A stretch of DNA of 28,635 nucleotides from Tubulinosema ratisbonensis (GCA_004000155.1 RCSS01000284.1:4939-33573), one strand, 5' to 3'. Positions 1 to 9,500 are shown, counted from the stretch's first letter. Numbers and translations: made by a program. The notes: a model not told the origin generated them from the sequence alone.

Positions 1-83
1 TATAATTCATGCATTTATAAAATATTTTAATTTTTGATAATTTAGCAAATTAATTAAATAAATAATTAAATGGTAAAAATATG

Positions 84-86
84 CCC
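84..86 (+). promoter_or_regulatory. CCC start-proximal motif
   Basis: A CCC triplet ends two bases before the ATG at 89. In microsporidia a CCC-like motif just upstream of the start codon is a known expression signal. In this AT-rich DNA a CCC is rare enough to be informative, and it supports 89 as the start over the out-of-frame ATG at 81. Confidence 0.55.
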
Positions 87-88
87 TT

Positions 89-1324
89 ATGCTGGGTTAC
101 GCTTTATTTTTATTTGTGCTTGCCTATATTGTTAGTTTAAAAAGGATTGTAAAAAGACCAATGCTTTATTATCAAAGTAATTCAGTGGCAGAAAGTATTG
201 CTAAGTCAATACCAAGTTTTCATAAACACTTTTTACCATTTTTTATTTACTCAAAAGGGTATATTGAGTCAAAAGTATATCAGTTACGTACCAAAAAGCA
301 TAGAGATTTCCAAAGAATGGTTTTGATATCAAAAGAAAATGAAGAAATTTTACTTGACATTTATGAAATTCAAGAGGAACCAGAAAAAAGTGTCAAACAA
401 AAAAAATTTGGTATTTTTGATAAAATTTTGACAAATTTCTACTTTTATGACAAAATTTTAGAAAACAAACCTGTCAAAAAACCAAAAGAAAAATTTACAA
501 ACAGCATAAAATACGATGAAACTTTTTCAACAAAAAATGAAATTTTAGAAAAAAGACCATTTAGCAAAATAGAGAATATTCTTTTAGTACATGGATTCAA
601 TGGATCTAGTTCTGTATCTTACATAAATAACTTAGCATTTAGGTTAAAAGGGCACAGAATCTTTGCTGTAAATGCCAGAGGCTCTATTTCCGAACTAAAG
701 TCAGAAAAATTCTTTCACATTGGTTACACAGATGATTTAGAATCTGTCATAGAATTTATTTTGAATAACTTTGAAGGAAATTTAGTTTTGATTGGTTTTA
801 GTATGGGTGCCAGTTGGGTAACCAATTATTTATCAAAAAATGTAAATGATAGAATATCTTTAGGGATAGGAGTGTGTGTACCATTTGATTTTTATGCTTT
901 AAATTGTAAACACCAAACTTCTTGTGTTTCTTTACTTATGGCTTTAGAATTTAAAGGATATTTAAGAAAACATAAAACTTTTAAAAAATACGATTATGAA
1001 AATTTAATTACAGTTGAAGAAATTGATTCTGTCATAACAACAAAGGTATTTAATTTTCAATCAGTTGATGAATATTACCATACCCAATCTTGTAAAGGAA
1101 AACTAAGCAAAATAAAAACACCAATGATATTTATAAACACTAAGGATGATCCATTAATTCCTTATGATACTATTCCTTTTGATGAAATTAAAGAGAATGG
1201 GTTGTTAATTTTATGTCTTTTAGAGACAGGTGGTCATTTAGGAATGATGGATATTTTTTTTAATAATTCATTTTTAGAACTAAGCATAAATGATATTTTA
1301 AAAATATTTGACAAGCATAAATAA
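89..1324 (+). CDS. Alpha/beta hydrolase, YheT/ABHD1-3 family
   Basis: This 411-residue protein is probably a membrane-anchored serine hydrolase. Relatives in yeast (EHT1, EEB1, MGL2) and animals (ABHD1/ABHD3) act on acyl esters, monoacylglycerols or phospholipids. The first 20 residues form a hydrophobic anchor. The oxyanion-side motif HGFNGSS begins at His168, the nucleophile elbow GFSMG places the catalytic Ser at 238, the acid is Asp353 or Asp354 in TKDDPLIP, and the catalytic His is 383 in GGHLG. All triad elements are in family order and the length is normal, so an active enzyme is expected. A lysine-rich insert lies at about 95-160, before the hydrolase core. The start is supported by a CCC motif two bases upstream. 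The exact substrate cannot be told from sequence. Downstream lies relic DNA with no co-oriented partner. Confidence 0.88.
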   Translation: MLGYALFLFVLAYIVSLKRIVKRPMLYYQSNSVAESIAKSIPSFHKHFLPFFIYSKGYIESKVYQLRTKKHRDFQRMVLISKENEEILLDIYEIQEEPEKSVKQKKFGIFDKILTNFYFYDKILENKPVKKPKEKFTNSIKYDETFSTKNEILEKRPFSKIENILLVHGFNGSSSVSYINNLAFRLKGHRIFAVNARGSISELKSEKFFHIGYTDDLESVIEFILNNFEGNLVLIGFSMGASWVTNYLSKNVNDRISLGIGVCVPFDFYALNCKHQTSCVSLLMALEFKGYLRKHKTFKKYDYENLITVEEIDSVITTKVFNFQSVDEYYHTQSCKGKLSKIKTPMIFINTKDDPLIPYDTIPFDEIKENGLLILCLLETGGHLGMMDIFFNNSFLELSINDILKIFDKHK

Positions 1325-1349
1325 AAAATAAAAATAATTAGTTTTATTA

Positions 1350-1900
1350 TATCTTTTGATGCCTTCTTTATTACTTTCAGATTCTTTTATTTCTGCATCA
1401 ATTTGTAAACTTTTTTTTTAATTTTACTATTTCATTTGCATAAATTTGCTTGTCTATATATAAAACATTCCGTTAGAAAAAAGCTTCTAAAACCCCTTTC
1501 TTCTTATCTCTAGATTTAGTATTGTATTTCCGAAAATTACATTCTGCTTATAATTTTCAGATCAAAATATTTTATTATATTCTTACATCTCACTTCTTCA
1601 AAGTTTGGTATTTTTATGTCTATGCTTTTCTAAATGATAGTGTTATTAAACATTTACCAATATTTCCATCAGAGTAAAAAACTGCTTAGCCTGTTATTTT
1701 CACCACTAGGTTGTTTATAAAATTGATAATGATCTCATACAGGTTCTTTTATTTTTTTGCTTTCATATCTTTAGAAATTTCTTGCGTAAACTTTGACCAA
1801 ACCTTTTGTAACTTACTAATAGTATTATTAGCACATTTAAATAGTCGTGTAGTAAATGTAATGTTTGAGAAAAATAAATTTCGTTGTAGTTTTGTTGAAC
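1350..1900 (-). pseudogene. Possible hAT-like BED-finger transposon fragment
   Basis: Read on the minus strand with at least one frameshift and several stops, this stretch gives short runs resembling the BED zinc-finger start of hAT-type transposases: DHYQFYKQPSGENNR, then SDGNIGKCL, then SFRKA and a few basic residues. The spacing is roughly that of an aromatic-rich start, a finger turn and a basic helix. The zinc-binding cysteines are not all present. This is a weak assignment and no catalytic part can be recognised. Confidence 0.25.
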
Positions 1901-3699
1901 ATCTAGAAGATGCCATAAAAGGAGTAAAAGAGATTAATATTAATTTTCTCTAAAGAATTATATCAAATACTTCTCCGTTAAAAATATATAGAAAACATTT
2001 TAAATAAATCATGGCCTTTGACAATCATATTTATTATAAAACACAAGGAGAGTGATAGACCCACCAAAGCATCCAACTTATATAAATAAGCATCTTAAAT
2101 AGATGATAATTTTTAAAAACAGTCACAATAGAAAAAAAGTAAAAATATAAAATAAAAATATAAAAGCGTTTTTTGCTTATACTTTAATATGCTGCGATAC
2201 CATATGACAAATTTTTGAGTATGCTACCACAGTTGTAATTATATCTTTAAATATAAAAATATACTCAACAAGACTACTAATGAAAATATGTTCTTATTTT
2301 AAAAAATATAGATTTATGCACAAAATATGAATTAATACTTGCTTTTCTTTTACGTAAAACATTTTGCAGAATCAAGTAATCAAATCATTGTCATTATTTT
2401 GATAGAACAAGTTATTTAAATATTTTTCCTTCCAAAATTCGTAGAAAACAGTTTTTATAAGATTTTTTTTACACCTAAAAAAATGTTTTATAATAAAATT
2501 GTATCTAAGATATTTATGTTGCCTTATTCTTTAAAGTCCCACTTCTAACGAATCAGAAACCTATTCGATGATTGTTTTTTTGAGTGCTGAAATTATTACT
2601 AAGTTTAATAATTGAAAATGAAAAAAAATCATATATAAATTGAAAACTCTGTGTTATAAAACCCCTGATTTTATATAACAAACACTTTAATAAAATTTTT
2701 TTAATATTTTAAGAACTAAAATATTCATGATCAACATAATTCCTGTTACCAGGCTGTTATATCTAGTTTGTACTCCGTTTTTAGCATTTTAAGAAAAAAT
2801 TTTGAAAAATCGCATAGTTTAAGATTGATAATTGATAGATTATACATTTAATTTTTACAGCATTTGTTACTTTTATTTTTTTTTAATTTTCTTTTAATCA
2901 AAAGTTGTAAGATAAAATTGTTCATCTATATTATAAATATTTTATGTATTAGAATTCAATTAAATTATTGTATATATTTTCTAAAATTCATAGTTTAAAG
3001 TAATATGCCATTTATATAATAAACAAATTACGATTATTTTAATTTAAGCGACATGAATTATACACGTTAAGATATGTCATCATTTTGGTAAATTTATATG
3101 TAACTACAAGTTAAATAAAAAATTAAGAAGAAAAGAGAAGTTACTTTATTTACATACCAAATTTTAAATTTAATATACTTTGGTAATTTGATTCTACATT
3201 TTTTTAATCTCCTAGGATCATTAATTATTTATCTACTAAAAAGTATTCTTCTTTAATTAGTTTAGGATTTTGATGTTGTTAACCTTTATTTTTTGTTTCT
3301 TAATATTTTCTATGTTATCTTAATTATAATATTTTTTGGCATTTATAAAGGCAACAAATCACTTTTTAATAAGGTATTTTAATTATAAATAATTGAATAT
3401 TGAACAAAAAACCCCTTTTTCTTCAAATTTTAAATCTTTTATGAGTTTATCATAAAAAATAAAAAGTTTTTCACAAATAATAATTAAAGTTAATATATTC
3501 AAAAATTATATTTTAATTGCAGAAATAAATGCTACTTTTTTAAATCTGATTTTCTTTAATTGAATTCTGTAAAAAGAGAGATGTTTTATGAAAATAAAAA
3601 TTTTTTTAAATTGATAACAGAAATAGAATATTTTTTCTAGATTAAATTTTTAAAATTTAATTTATCTTTGTTATCATTTTAAAAATAAATTATGTAAAT

Positions 3700-3702
3700 C
3701 CC
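3700..3702 (+). promoter_or_regulatory. CCC start-proximal motif
   Basis: CCC sits six bases before the ATG at 3709 in an otherwise almost C-free region. It matches the microsporidian CCC-like start signal and supports both the start and the reality of the unrecognised gene that follows. Confidence 0.55.
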
Positions 3703-3708
3703 ATTCAA

Positions 3709-4560
3709 ATGAGTAAAACTAAAAAATCGAAAAAATTAAAAATCGAAAGAAAAGAAAAATTAAACAAAAATATAGAAACACACAATGCTATTGCAAGATT
3801 TTTATTTGCATTAGATAGAATATACAACGACTTCTACATTTTTATTATATTTTTAAGAATTTTTGATATATTTTGTCAATTATATTTTGTAATAATTTTT
3901 TGGATATTAAGTTTGTTATACTTAATTTTAATCTATCGCAGATCAGAAAAATTTATAAGCTTAGTAAAATTAATTATAAACATAAGAAAAATAATCCATG
4001 AAACTCTAAAACTTTCTTATTTGATTTTGATTATAACATTTAATACAATTTATATCAAAAGAATCTACATAAATATTTTTATAAAATTACAATTATTTTA
4101 TCAAATTTTATTTATTTTATCATTAATTTTGAATATAATTTTTATGATAAAAATATTAAGAATAATGTATTATTACTTAAAAGTATTATTCTTTGCACAA
4201 AGTTTGAGATTTAAATTATTAATTAGTTATTTAGTTTCAGAATTATTTTTTCTAATTTTCATCTTTTTGATTTTTAACACAGCAGTTTCAGTTTTAGTAC
4301 TTAAAACATATAATTATTTTTATGTATCAATATTATTATTAATTTATATTTTTATAACACTTTTGATACCATTTTTAGTTATAAAAAAATTAACTATTAA
4401 TTTTAGTGTAAATGTATTGATTTTGATTGAGTATTCTTTTAAAGTGTATTGTTTTTTTTCAATTAATTGTCTTTTATTTTATGAATTTGTATGTAACAAA
4501 TATGATAAAAATATTCAATCATTCTTTTTGTATGATTGGATAATTTTTAGTGAAAAATGA
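3709..4560 (+). CDS. Orphan multi-pass membrane protein
   Basis: I do not recognise this 283-residue protein. It starts with a strongly basic cytosolic-looking stretch (residues 1-21, rich in Lys). About six or seven hydrophobic segments follow: roughly 42-57, 58-76, 101-117, 122-148, 170-197, 202-225 and 234-262. It has no visible signal peptide and no motif of a known transporter family. Composition is dominated by Ile, Leu, Phe and Tyr, partly a result of AT-rich codons. A 283-codon open frame here, preceded by a CCC motif six bases upstream, is unlikely to be chance. It could be a fast-evolving, lineage-specific membrane protein. Confidence 0.72.
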   Translation: MSKTKKSKKLKIERKEKLNKNIETHNAIARFLFALDRIYNDFYIFIIFLRIFDIFCQLYFVIIFWILSLLYLILIYRRSEKFISLVKLIINIRKIIHETLKLSYLILIITFNTIYIKRIYINIFIKLQLFYQILFILSLILNIIFMIKILRIMYYYLKVLFFAQSLRFKLLISYLVSELFFLIFIFLIFNTAVSVLVLKTYNYFYVSILLLIYIFITLLIPFLVIKKLTINFSVNVLILIEYSFKVYCFFSINCLLFYEFVCNKYDKNIQSFFLYDWIIFSEK

Positions 4561-5532
4561 TTAAAAAAAATACATTATTTTTTTATAAAAAATTTAATGA
4601 ATATTTTGTATTTAAGATCAAATATGAGAAAATTTATCAAGTAAAAAAATTAATTTTTTTTCTTAACCAAATTTATTTATAAAAAAGTAATTAGTTATAA
4701 ATTTAATAAATTTATTTAATATTTTCTGTTAAAAATAAAGTGAAATTTAAAATATTATTTGAACACAATATGTTTTTAATTTATTTTACAAGTTTAGTAT
4801 TGTAATATTCAATTTTAAAAGTGATAAACAAGTAAGAACAGATTAGCTTTAAAACAGAAAAAAAGAGATTCTTTATAAAAAAAGTTTTGCATAAATATAG
4901 TAAAACGTTCAAATTTTAATGTATTGTATGTTTTTAATTAAAAATATTACAAATTTATACCATTGATTGTAGAAAAATAAAAGATAATTTAAAATATTAT
5001 TACTTATAACATCTGATTTTGTGTTATTATCCATCAAATACTATAAATACACATTTTTTAATAATTTACTATTTTTATAATTAAAATATTTTGTAAAAAT
5101 AATTGTTGTGTTTGGTAATAAAATACAATGTAAAAAATTATTAGTTAAACATAAAATTATTAAAAATGTAATTTTAACACTACCTTAAAATTTATATTTA
5201 ATTAAATTAAGATGGTTTGAGAAAAATTAATCTAAATTAAGTCATGATGTTTAGCATTGCTTAATAATTTAAATTTATTATTCAGATTAACTTACTCTAA
5301 AAATAAAAAATAATTATTTAATATTTTAATATTTACTAAGAATTTGAGTTAAATAAATTATGAATCTTTTTTTATAAAACTCAAAATTTAATTAGGAAAA
5401 TTTAAATAATTAATATTAAAATATTTATAATTTTTTAATTTAATATTAAAAATTATTCCTTTATTTATTGTTTTTTTATTTTCATTAATTAACAATATAT
5501 TATTTATTAATAAAAATAAAAAAATAAAAAGA
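4561..5532. other. AT-rich spacer, nothing recognised
   Basis: Nearly pure A/T sequence between the membrane-protein gene and tRNA-Gln. Stops are dense in all six frames and I see no transposon motif or RNA gene. Confidence 0.6.
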
Positions 5533-5604
5533 AGGTCCTACCGTGAATCGAACACGGGTTTCAAGAATCAGAATCTTATGTGATAACCTCTACACTATAG
5601 GACC
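5533..5604 (-). tRNA. tRNA-Gln (anticodon CUG)
   Basis: The minus strand folds into a complete 72-base cloverleaf. The seven-pair acceptor stem GGTCCTA/TAGGACC is perfect, with U as discriminator, as is usual for eukaryotic tRNA-Gln. The D arm is GTG/CAC around a TAGAGGTTAT loop. The anticodon loop TTCTGAT on an AAGA/TCTT stem gives CUG, and the T arm is CCGTG-TTCGATT-CACGG. There is no intron. It reads CAG, a codon expected to be rare in so AT-rich a genome. It lies 64 bases beyond the 3' end of the eL14 gene on the same strand. Confidence 0.95.
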
Positions 5605-5668
5605 TTTAGTAAATAAATAACAATATAAAATACACTTAAAAATATAAAATAAAAAAAAAGTAAATAAT

Positions 5669-5977
5669 TTAATTAATTCTTCCATTAACTATTCCTTCCT
5701 TTACCTTTTCAATGAGATTAGCCTTAAACCTATCAAAATCACTTTCAAGTTTAACATCTTCATTACACTTAAAAACCTTCTTAACATTGTCAACTGACTC
5801 ATTTTCCTTAATTTCAATTAATTCATCACTAAGTGATAATTGACTGACTGTTAATTTGTATCTCTCACCTGTGCTGTCTTGTGTGACTACAAATTTATCA
5901 TTTATTATTCCGGTGATGATCATTTTTTGGTTGGTAAATCTGTGTGTAACAACTCTTCCTATTTGTATGAATGACAT
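5669..5977 (-). CDS. RPL14: 60S ribosomal protein eL14
   Basis: This 102-residue protein resembles the eukaryotic large-subunit protein eL14. The N-terminal part (FIQIGRVV, then a beta-rich run up to about residue 50) fits the SH3/KOW-like domain of eL14. The later SDFDRFKANLIEKV fits the conserved TDFDRFKV-type helix. It is shorter than yeast eL14 (138 residues), in keeping with microsporidian trimming of C-terminal extensions, and it lacks the long basic tail. A CCC motif lies three bases before the ATG and an AAATTT run about 30 bases upstream; both have been described for microsporidian genes, but AAATTT is weak evidence in such AT-rich DNA. It is less basic than most ribosomal proteins, which lowers certainty a little. 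Confidence 0.8.
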   Translation of the reverse strand: MSFIQIGRVVTHRFTNQKMIITGIINDKFVVTQDSTGERYKLTVSQLSLSDELIEIKENESVDNVKKVFKCNEDVKLESDFDRFKANLIEKVKEGIVNGRIN

Positions 5978-5980
5978 TAA

Positions 5981-5983
5981 GGG
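5981..5983 (-). promoter_or_regulatory. CCC start-proximal motif of eL14
   Basis: GGG on the plus strand (CCC on the coding strand) lies three bases before the eL14 ATG. It is the third such motif in the window. Confidence 0.55.
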
Positions 5984-5984
5984 A

Positions 5985-6115
5985 TAAAAAAATTAAAAAA
6001 TATAAATTTAAAAAACAAAATTAAAAAATTAAAAATTAAAAAATAAAAAATCAATATAAAAATTAAAAATAAAAATTAAAATAAAAATAATGTCAATTTT
6101 AAAAATAAAAAATTG
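5985..6115. repeat. Simple repeat of AAAAATTAA-like units
   Basis: Imperfect iterations of A-runs separated by TT or T (AAAATTAAAAA and similar) fill the upstream region of eL14. It is low-complexity DNA. The remaining spacer to 6367 is AT-rich with nothing recognised. Confidence 0.6.
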
Positions 6116-6367
6116 CTTTTTAATTTAAAATTAACCTTTATTATTTAAAAGAGGAGTATTTTTATACTAAATAGTAATTTTTAATGTTTTTTACATATAT
6201 AAAATTGAATAGAAATTGATTTTTTTGATTATCAGAGCATAAAAAAGAATAAATCAAATTAGAAAAATAAATTTAAAAAAATAATTTTTTTTATTTTCTA
6301 AGATTCTCAAATTACTTTTTTAAATCAATTAGAACAAATTAATAAAAAAATTAAGTAATATTTTTAT

Positions 6368-6844
6368 TCAAATTTTATTCTCTTTTTCTTTCCTAGCTTC
6401 ATTCACTTCATCAGCTTTCTTCTTAAATTTTTCTTTATCCTCTTCACTAAGCTTATTCCACAACTGAGAGGCTTCCTTGGCTACTTCTTTAAATTCACAG
6501 CTTCCTTCCTTTTTTTTTCTTTCATAAGACTCTGCCATAAAAACATTGTACGGTGATACTTTCTTCTTTTCTTTCTTACCTTTCTTAAGTGATGATTTAT
6601 ACTCATCTGTAAGCTTATATTTAGCAAATGCTTCATTATAAGAAACCATCTCTTCATTGTATTCATCAGAAAGTCTTTGTTTCTCTTCTTGGGAAAGTTC
6701 TGCCCATTTTTTGGAAAAATAATTTGAAGCCTCACCAACTGACATCTTCTTAAGTTCTGGGTCTTGTTTTCTTAGTTCTGATGTAAATCTTATGTACCCA
6801 CTTACAGGTCTTTTTGGCTTGTTTGGAGTTAAGTTCTTTTTCAT
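6368..6844 (-). CDS. Double HMG-box chromatin protein
   Basis: This 158-residue, highly charged protein has two HMG boxes, the DNA-bending domain of HMGB, NHP6 and the mitochondrial ABF2. Box 1 spans about 8-76, with KPKRPVSGYIRF at its start and Trp47 in the core. A Lys-rich linker lies at 86-95. Box 2 spans about 96-150, with VSPYNVFM at its start, Trp129, and the helix-3 run LSEEDKEKFKKKADE. It probably binds DNA without strict sequence preference in the nucleus. Two tandem boxes with no acidic tail differ from single-box NHP6. No targeting peptide is evident. No CCC motif lies right before the ATG, but the 30 bases upstream contain ten ambiguous bases, and a CCC lies 36 bases upstream. 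Confidence 0.92.
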   Translation of the reverse strand: MKKNLTPNKPKRPVSGYIRFTSELRKQDPELKKMSVGEASNYFSKKWAELSQEEKQRLSDEYNEEMVSYNEAFAKYKLTDEYKSSLKKGKKEKKKVSPYNVFMAESYERKKKEGSCEFKEVAKEASQLWNKLSEEDKEKFKKKADEVNEARKEKENKI

Positions 6845-6846
6845 AT

Positions 6847-6870
6847 NGNTANTGCNNTTNAAAGNANNTN
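6847..6870. other. Cluster of ambiguous bases upstream of HMG gene
   Basis: Ten N positions occur within 24 bases, directly before the HMG-box start codon. The coding sequence next to it is clean. This points to conflicting reads (allelic or duplicated copies) or poor sequence, so the promoter of this gene cannot be read. Confidence 0.8.
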
Positions 6871-6911
6871 TATAGTTATAGGGTTAGTAAAAGTGGAGGT
6901 AAAAAGGAGAT

Positions 6912-7096
6912 TTATTTAATAAATAAATTAAATAAATTAATAATTTAATATAAATTAATAAGATTATAAAAAAAATAATAATTTATAAAATTATAAAATT
7001 AATAAATTAATAATTAAAAATAATAATAAATAAAAATAAAAATTATAATTAAATAAATTCATAAAATAATGATCGATAAATTAATAAATTAATAAA
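6912..7096. repeat. Low-complexity AATAAATTAAT tract
   Basis: About 185 bases are almost solely A and T, with iterated AATAAATTAATAA-type units. It separates the HMG-box gene from the transposon relics. Confidence 0.65.
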
Positions 7097-7365
7097 ATTT
7101 GAATAATATTAGTGTGTCAGGAATATTCAGATAATAGTGGATTGACTTTGACGTTTATGTTCAGATGATTAATTGATTTAATGATTAAACATCTGAAACA
7201 TTAAAAGTATAAATACGTTAGATATAAATAAAGAATGTTTTCAGAAAATAACTCTTTTTATTTAAACAATATAAGTAATGATGATTTCTCAAACAATTAG
7301 TTAAATTAAAATTATAACATTGGTATTTTTGAATTTATGAAATAATCTAAATAGTGATAGTTGGA

Positions 7366-7386
7366 TACTACAAGTATCCTTTCTCT
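7366..7386 (+). repeat. Left terminal inverted repeat
   Basis: These 21 bases are identical to the reverse complement of 8207-8227. Together with the two G's before it, it also forms a small palindrome (GGATACT-ACA-AGTATCC). Confidence 0.85.
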
Positions 7387-8206
7387 NCGAACAGAAAATG
7401 CTTTATCAGAGAAGCTACCAGCAAGAAAGACAGCTCATTGTATTTCAAATTTATAAAGAAAGGAATAATGAATATTATGATGATCTTTGTTTATATTTCA
7501 TTTAAGAAAGTGGTTTAGTAACGTTATCAAAGAGTGTTTGAGAAGTTAAATAGAGTTTGAAATATTGGTCAACAAAAAGATAACTTTTGAGCGACTTTTA
7601 GTGGCCTATGTTCTAAGCTAAATTCCAATTTTTTATTGTGTTACGAAAACCATTCAAGATTTTTTGATATTTAATAATACATTAAAAAATTTTTTAAGTT
7701 TAATCTTGGAAGTAAAAAACTTTTAAAACAGAAGAAAAGGCGGTAAAATATCTGTTCAAAGGGGTATTTATAGAAAAATGAAAAGAATGTAGCAAGTGTT
7801 AAAGCTTATTTTCTATTAATTTGAAGGAATTTAGATACAAGCGTAACAAAAAATACTGTGGTAATAAAGTAAATTTTATAACATACATTTTCAAAAATTG
7901 AAAGCTAGAAATTAATAAACCAACAATGTTCTAATGTTGATACATTTTTATAAGTCTTATTTCTCTAATATTATTGTTGTTACTAAATTCTCTTCAGCCA
8001 TTATTACAACATGAGCCTCTTTTAATACAAATGGTTGGATATGTTCTTACCAACTTGTTTCTTTTTATAATTAAAAGTATGTTTATGAAAAGGCATCATT
8101 TATTTATGAATTTGGTTTATATATTTTTACTCCTTAAATTAAAACCAATAAATAATTTTCTTTTTTCAAATGATGATCATTTCCTAATATGAAAGTGACC
8201 AATCAT

Positions 8207-8227
8207 AGAGAAAGGATACTTGTAGTA
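8207..8227 (-). repeat. Right terminal inverted repeat
   Basis: Exact reverse complement of 7366-7386. A 21-bp match containing several G and C bases is far beyond chance in this AT-rich window. Confidence 0.85.
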
Positions 8228-8750
8228 ATTAACTCAAATAATAGAAGAATCTGTAAAAGACACTGAAATGCAAATTGGAAATGAGGGGTTGAGGTTGAAA
8301 CTAATGAAACAAAGTTGAGAAGGCTAAATATGATTGATATACTGAGTTAAAGGTGTTTAACTGATCGCATATTTTAAATAAACGAAAAAAAGGGTATGTT
8401 TGATGAGAGAATTCAAAAACAATTAAAGTTTTTTTAAAAGATTTGTAACACCAGAGTCAATAGTTCTAACTGAATGCTGGTAATCATATTTTTTAGCTTG
8501 TGAACAACTAACTGTCTTTAGGAAAACACACATTAACCTTAAAAAAGATTTCAAAAACAAGATTAATGGTACCCATACAAATACTATCGAGGGACAAAAT
8601 AACATTAGAAATATTGGTTAAACTTTGTAACAGAGATAAAAAAATATTGACTCTTACTTTCTGTACCTTATTTAGAGAGGATTTTTTCAAATAAAGAATG
8701 GTATGAATTTAATAATGAGTTAAAGAAGTATGATATGAATAAAAATTTTT

Positions 8751-9500
8751 TAACTGTTTTTTTTTCATTGAATTTACATTAATTTATAAATTAATATTCA
8801 GGAAAAGGATTTTAAATTCTTTGTTATTCTTTGATTAATTTAACAAATATAAATGGAAACAAGTAAGAATTTAAAATTAATAAATTTTTGAGCATTAATT
8901 TCGCAGTACCACACAAAAAAAACATGATTTTATACCTATACGCCAATAAGGAATCAGATATGGTTAGAGGTGGTCAATATTTATAAAAAATCCAGTGTTA
9001 ATATTGATTTAGTTCTTTAATCTTAAAATTCATAAAAAAATATATTTATATTGAAGTATAATTTTTTTCATTTAGTTCAAGTCTTAAAGTCTTCTTTTTA
9101 AATTAAATTCAGAATTTATCGAGAATTTTTCTTCCTAGTTAATATATTTAAGTAATTTTTCATTTTATGTTAGAATAGTAATTTAATTGTAATAAATCTA
9201 TAATCTTTTAGATTTAAAATATGATTTCTATGATCAGCTTCTATTTTTTAAATATTTTATCTTCCTTTGTTTATTTTTTTGTTGCCTAGGGGTAGAAAAT
9301 CATGCTTAAATTTATGTTTTAAAAATTCTTACTGTCATATATAAGTAAGTTATTCAAGAAAAAACAACAGCAAATTATATTTCTAAGTAAAAAAGTATAT
9401 TTTCTTTGATTTCATAAAATATATTCAAAGTAAAACATTCATAAATTCTAAAAAAACATTGCATTCATTTTTAATGACCAAANTNNNTTAATAATTATTT
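8751..9500. other. AT-rich spacer with four ambiguous bases
   Basis: No gene is seen. A short, slightly GC-richer patch near 8900-8995 may be the far end of transposon relic A, but I find no matching inverted repeat. N positions at 9483 and 9485-9487 fall just beyond the CAF40 stop codon. Confidence 0.5.

Larger units (their letters stand above)
1325..3708. other. Gene-poor spacer with relic DNA
   Basis: No intact gene is visible. The first 600 bases are less AT-rich than the rest and hold a possible hAT/BED transposon fragment on the minus strand (separate entry). An 80-codon open frame at 1711-1953 (+) lies antisense to that fragment. From about 2000 on the sequence is AT-rich, with stops in all frames and only short open stretches, such as a plus-strand one near 2350-2570 with a single internal stop that I cannot assign. 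Confidence 0.6.
7366..8227. mobile_element. 860-bp DNA element with 21-bp TIRs
   Basis: The two ends are perfect inverted copies of 21 bases (TACTACAAGTATCC followed by TTTCTCT). If the outer TA is a target-site duplication, as for Tc1/mariner elements, the element proper is 7368-8225. No 8-bp duplication typical of IS1595 or Merlin elements is seen. The interior has many stops. Around 8010-8110 a plus-strand frame gives NTNGW, QLVSFYN and KYVYEKASF, vaguely like the second catalytic region of an ISXO2-like transposase, so the family is uncertain. It lies against the transposase half at 8228-8750, as if inserted into it. Confidence 0.6.
7230..8750 (+). pseudogene. ISXO2/IS1595-like transposase relic A, interrupted
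   Basis: The 3' half, from about 8290, is clear. VEVETNETK matches the VEVDETK motif holding the first catalytic Asp, here replaced by Asn. SIVLTECW with SYF fits the second catalytic region (ITDCW). HINLKKDFKN is followed by GTHTNTIEGQNN, the family's hallmark third motif, and DSYFLYLI-RGFF, where TAG probably replaces a TGG Trp codon. At least four in-frame stops show it is dead. A possible N-terminal piece at about 7234-7360 (NSFYLNNISNDDF) lies on the other side of the TIR-bounded element at 7366-8227. The short minus-strand frames at 8423-8690 are antisense shadows. ISXO2-like transposases are bacterial in origin and widespread in microsporidia. Confidence 0.75.

Noticed and set aside
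1711..1953. 80-codon plus-strand frame
   Set aside because: Opposite to the possible hAT fragment, with no start motif and no recognisable domain.
6481..6738. 85-codon minus-strand frame
   Set aside because: It lies inside the HMG-box gene on the same strand in another frame, and its composition is that of a shifted Lys-rich gene.
7974..8192. 72-codon plus-strand frame rich in Leu and Phe
   Set aside because: It lies inside the TIR-bounded element, and another frame of the same stretch gives the more transposase-like reading.
8423..8690. Two 60-codon minus-strand frames
   Set aside because: Both are antisense to the THTNTIEG part of ISXO2-like relic A.
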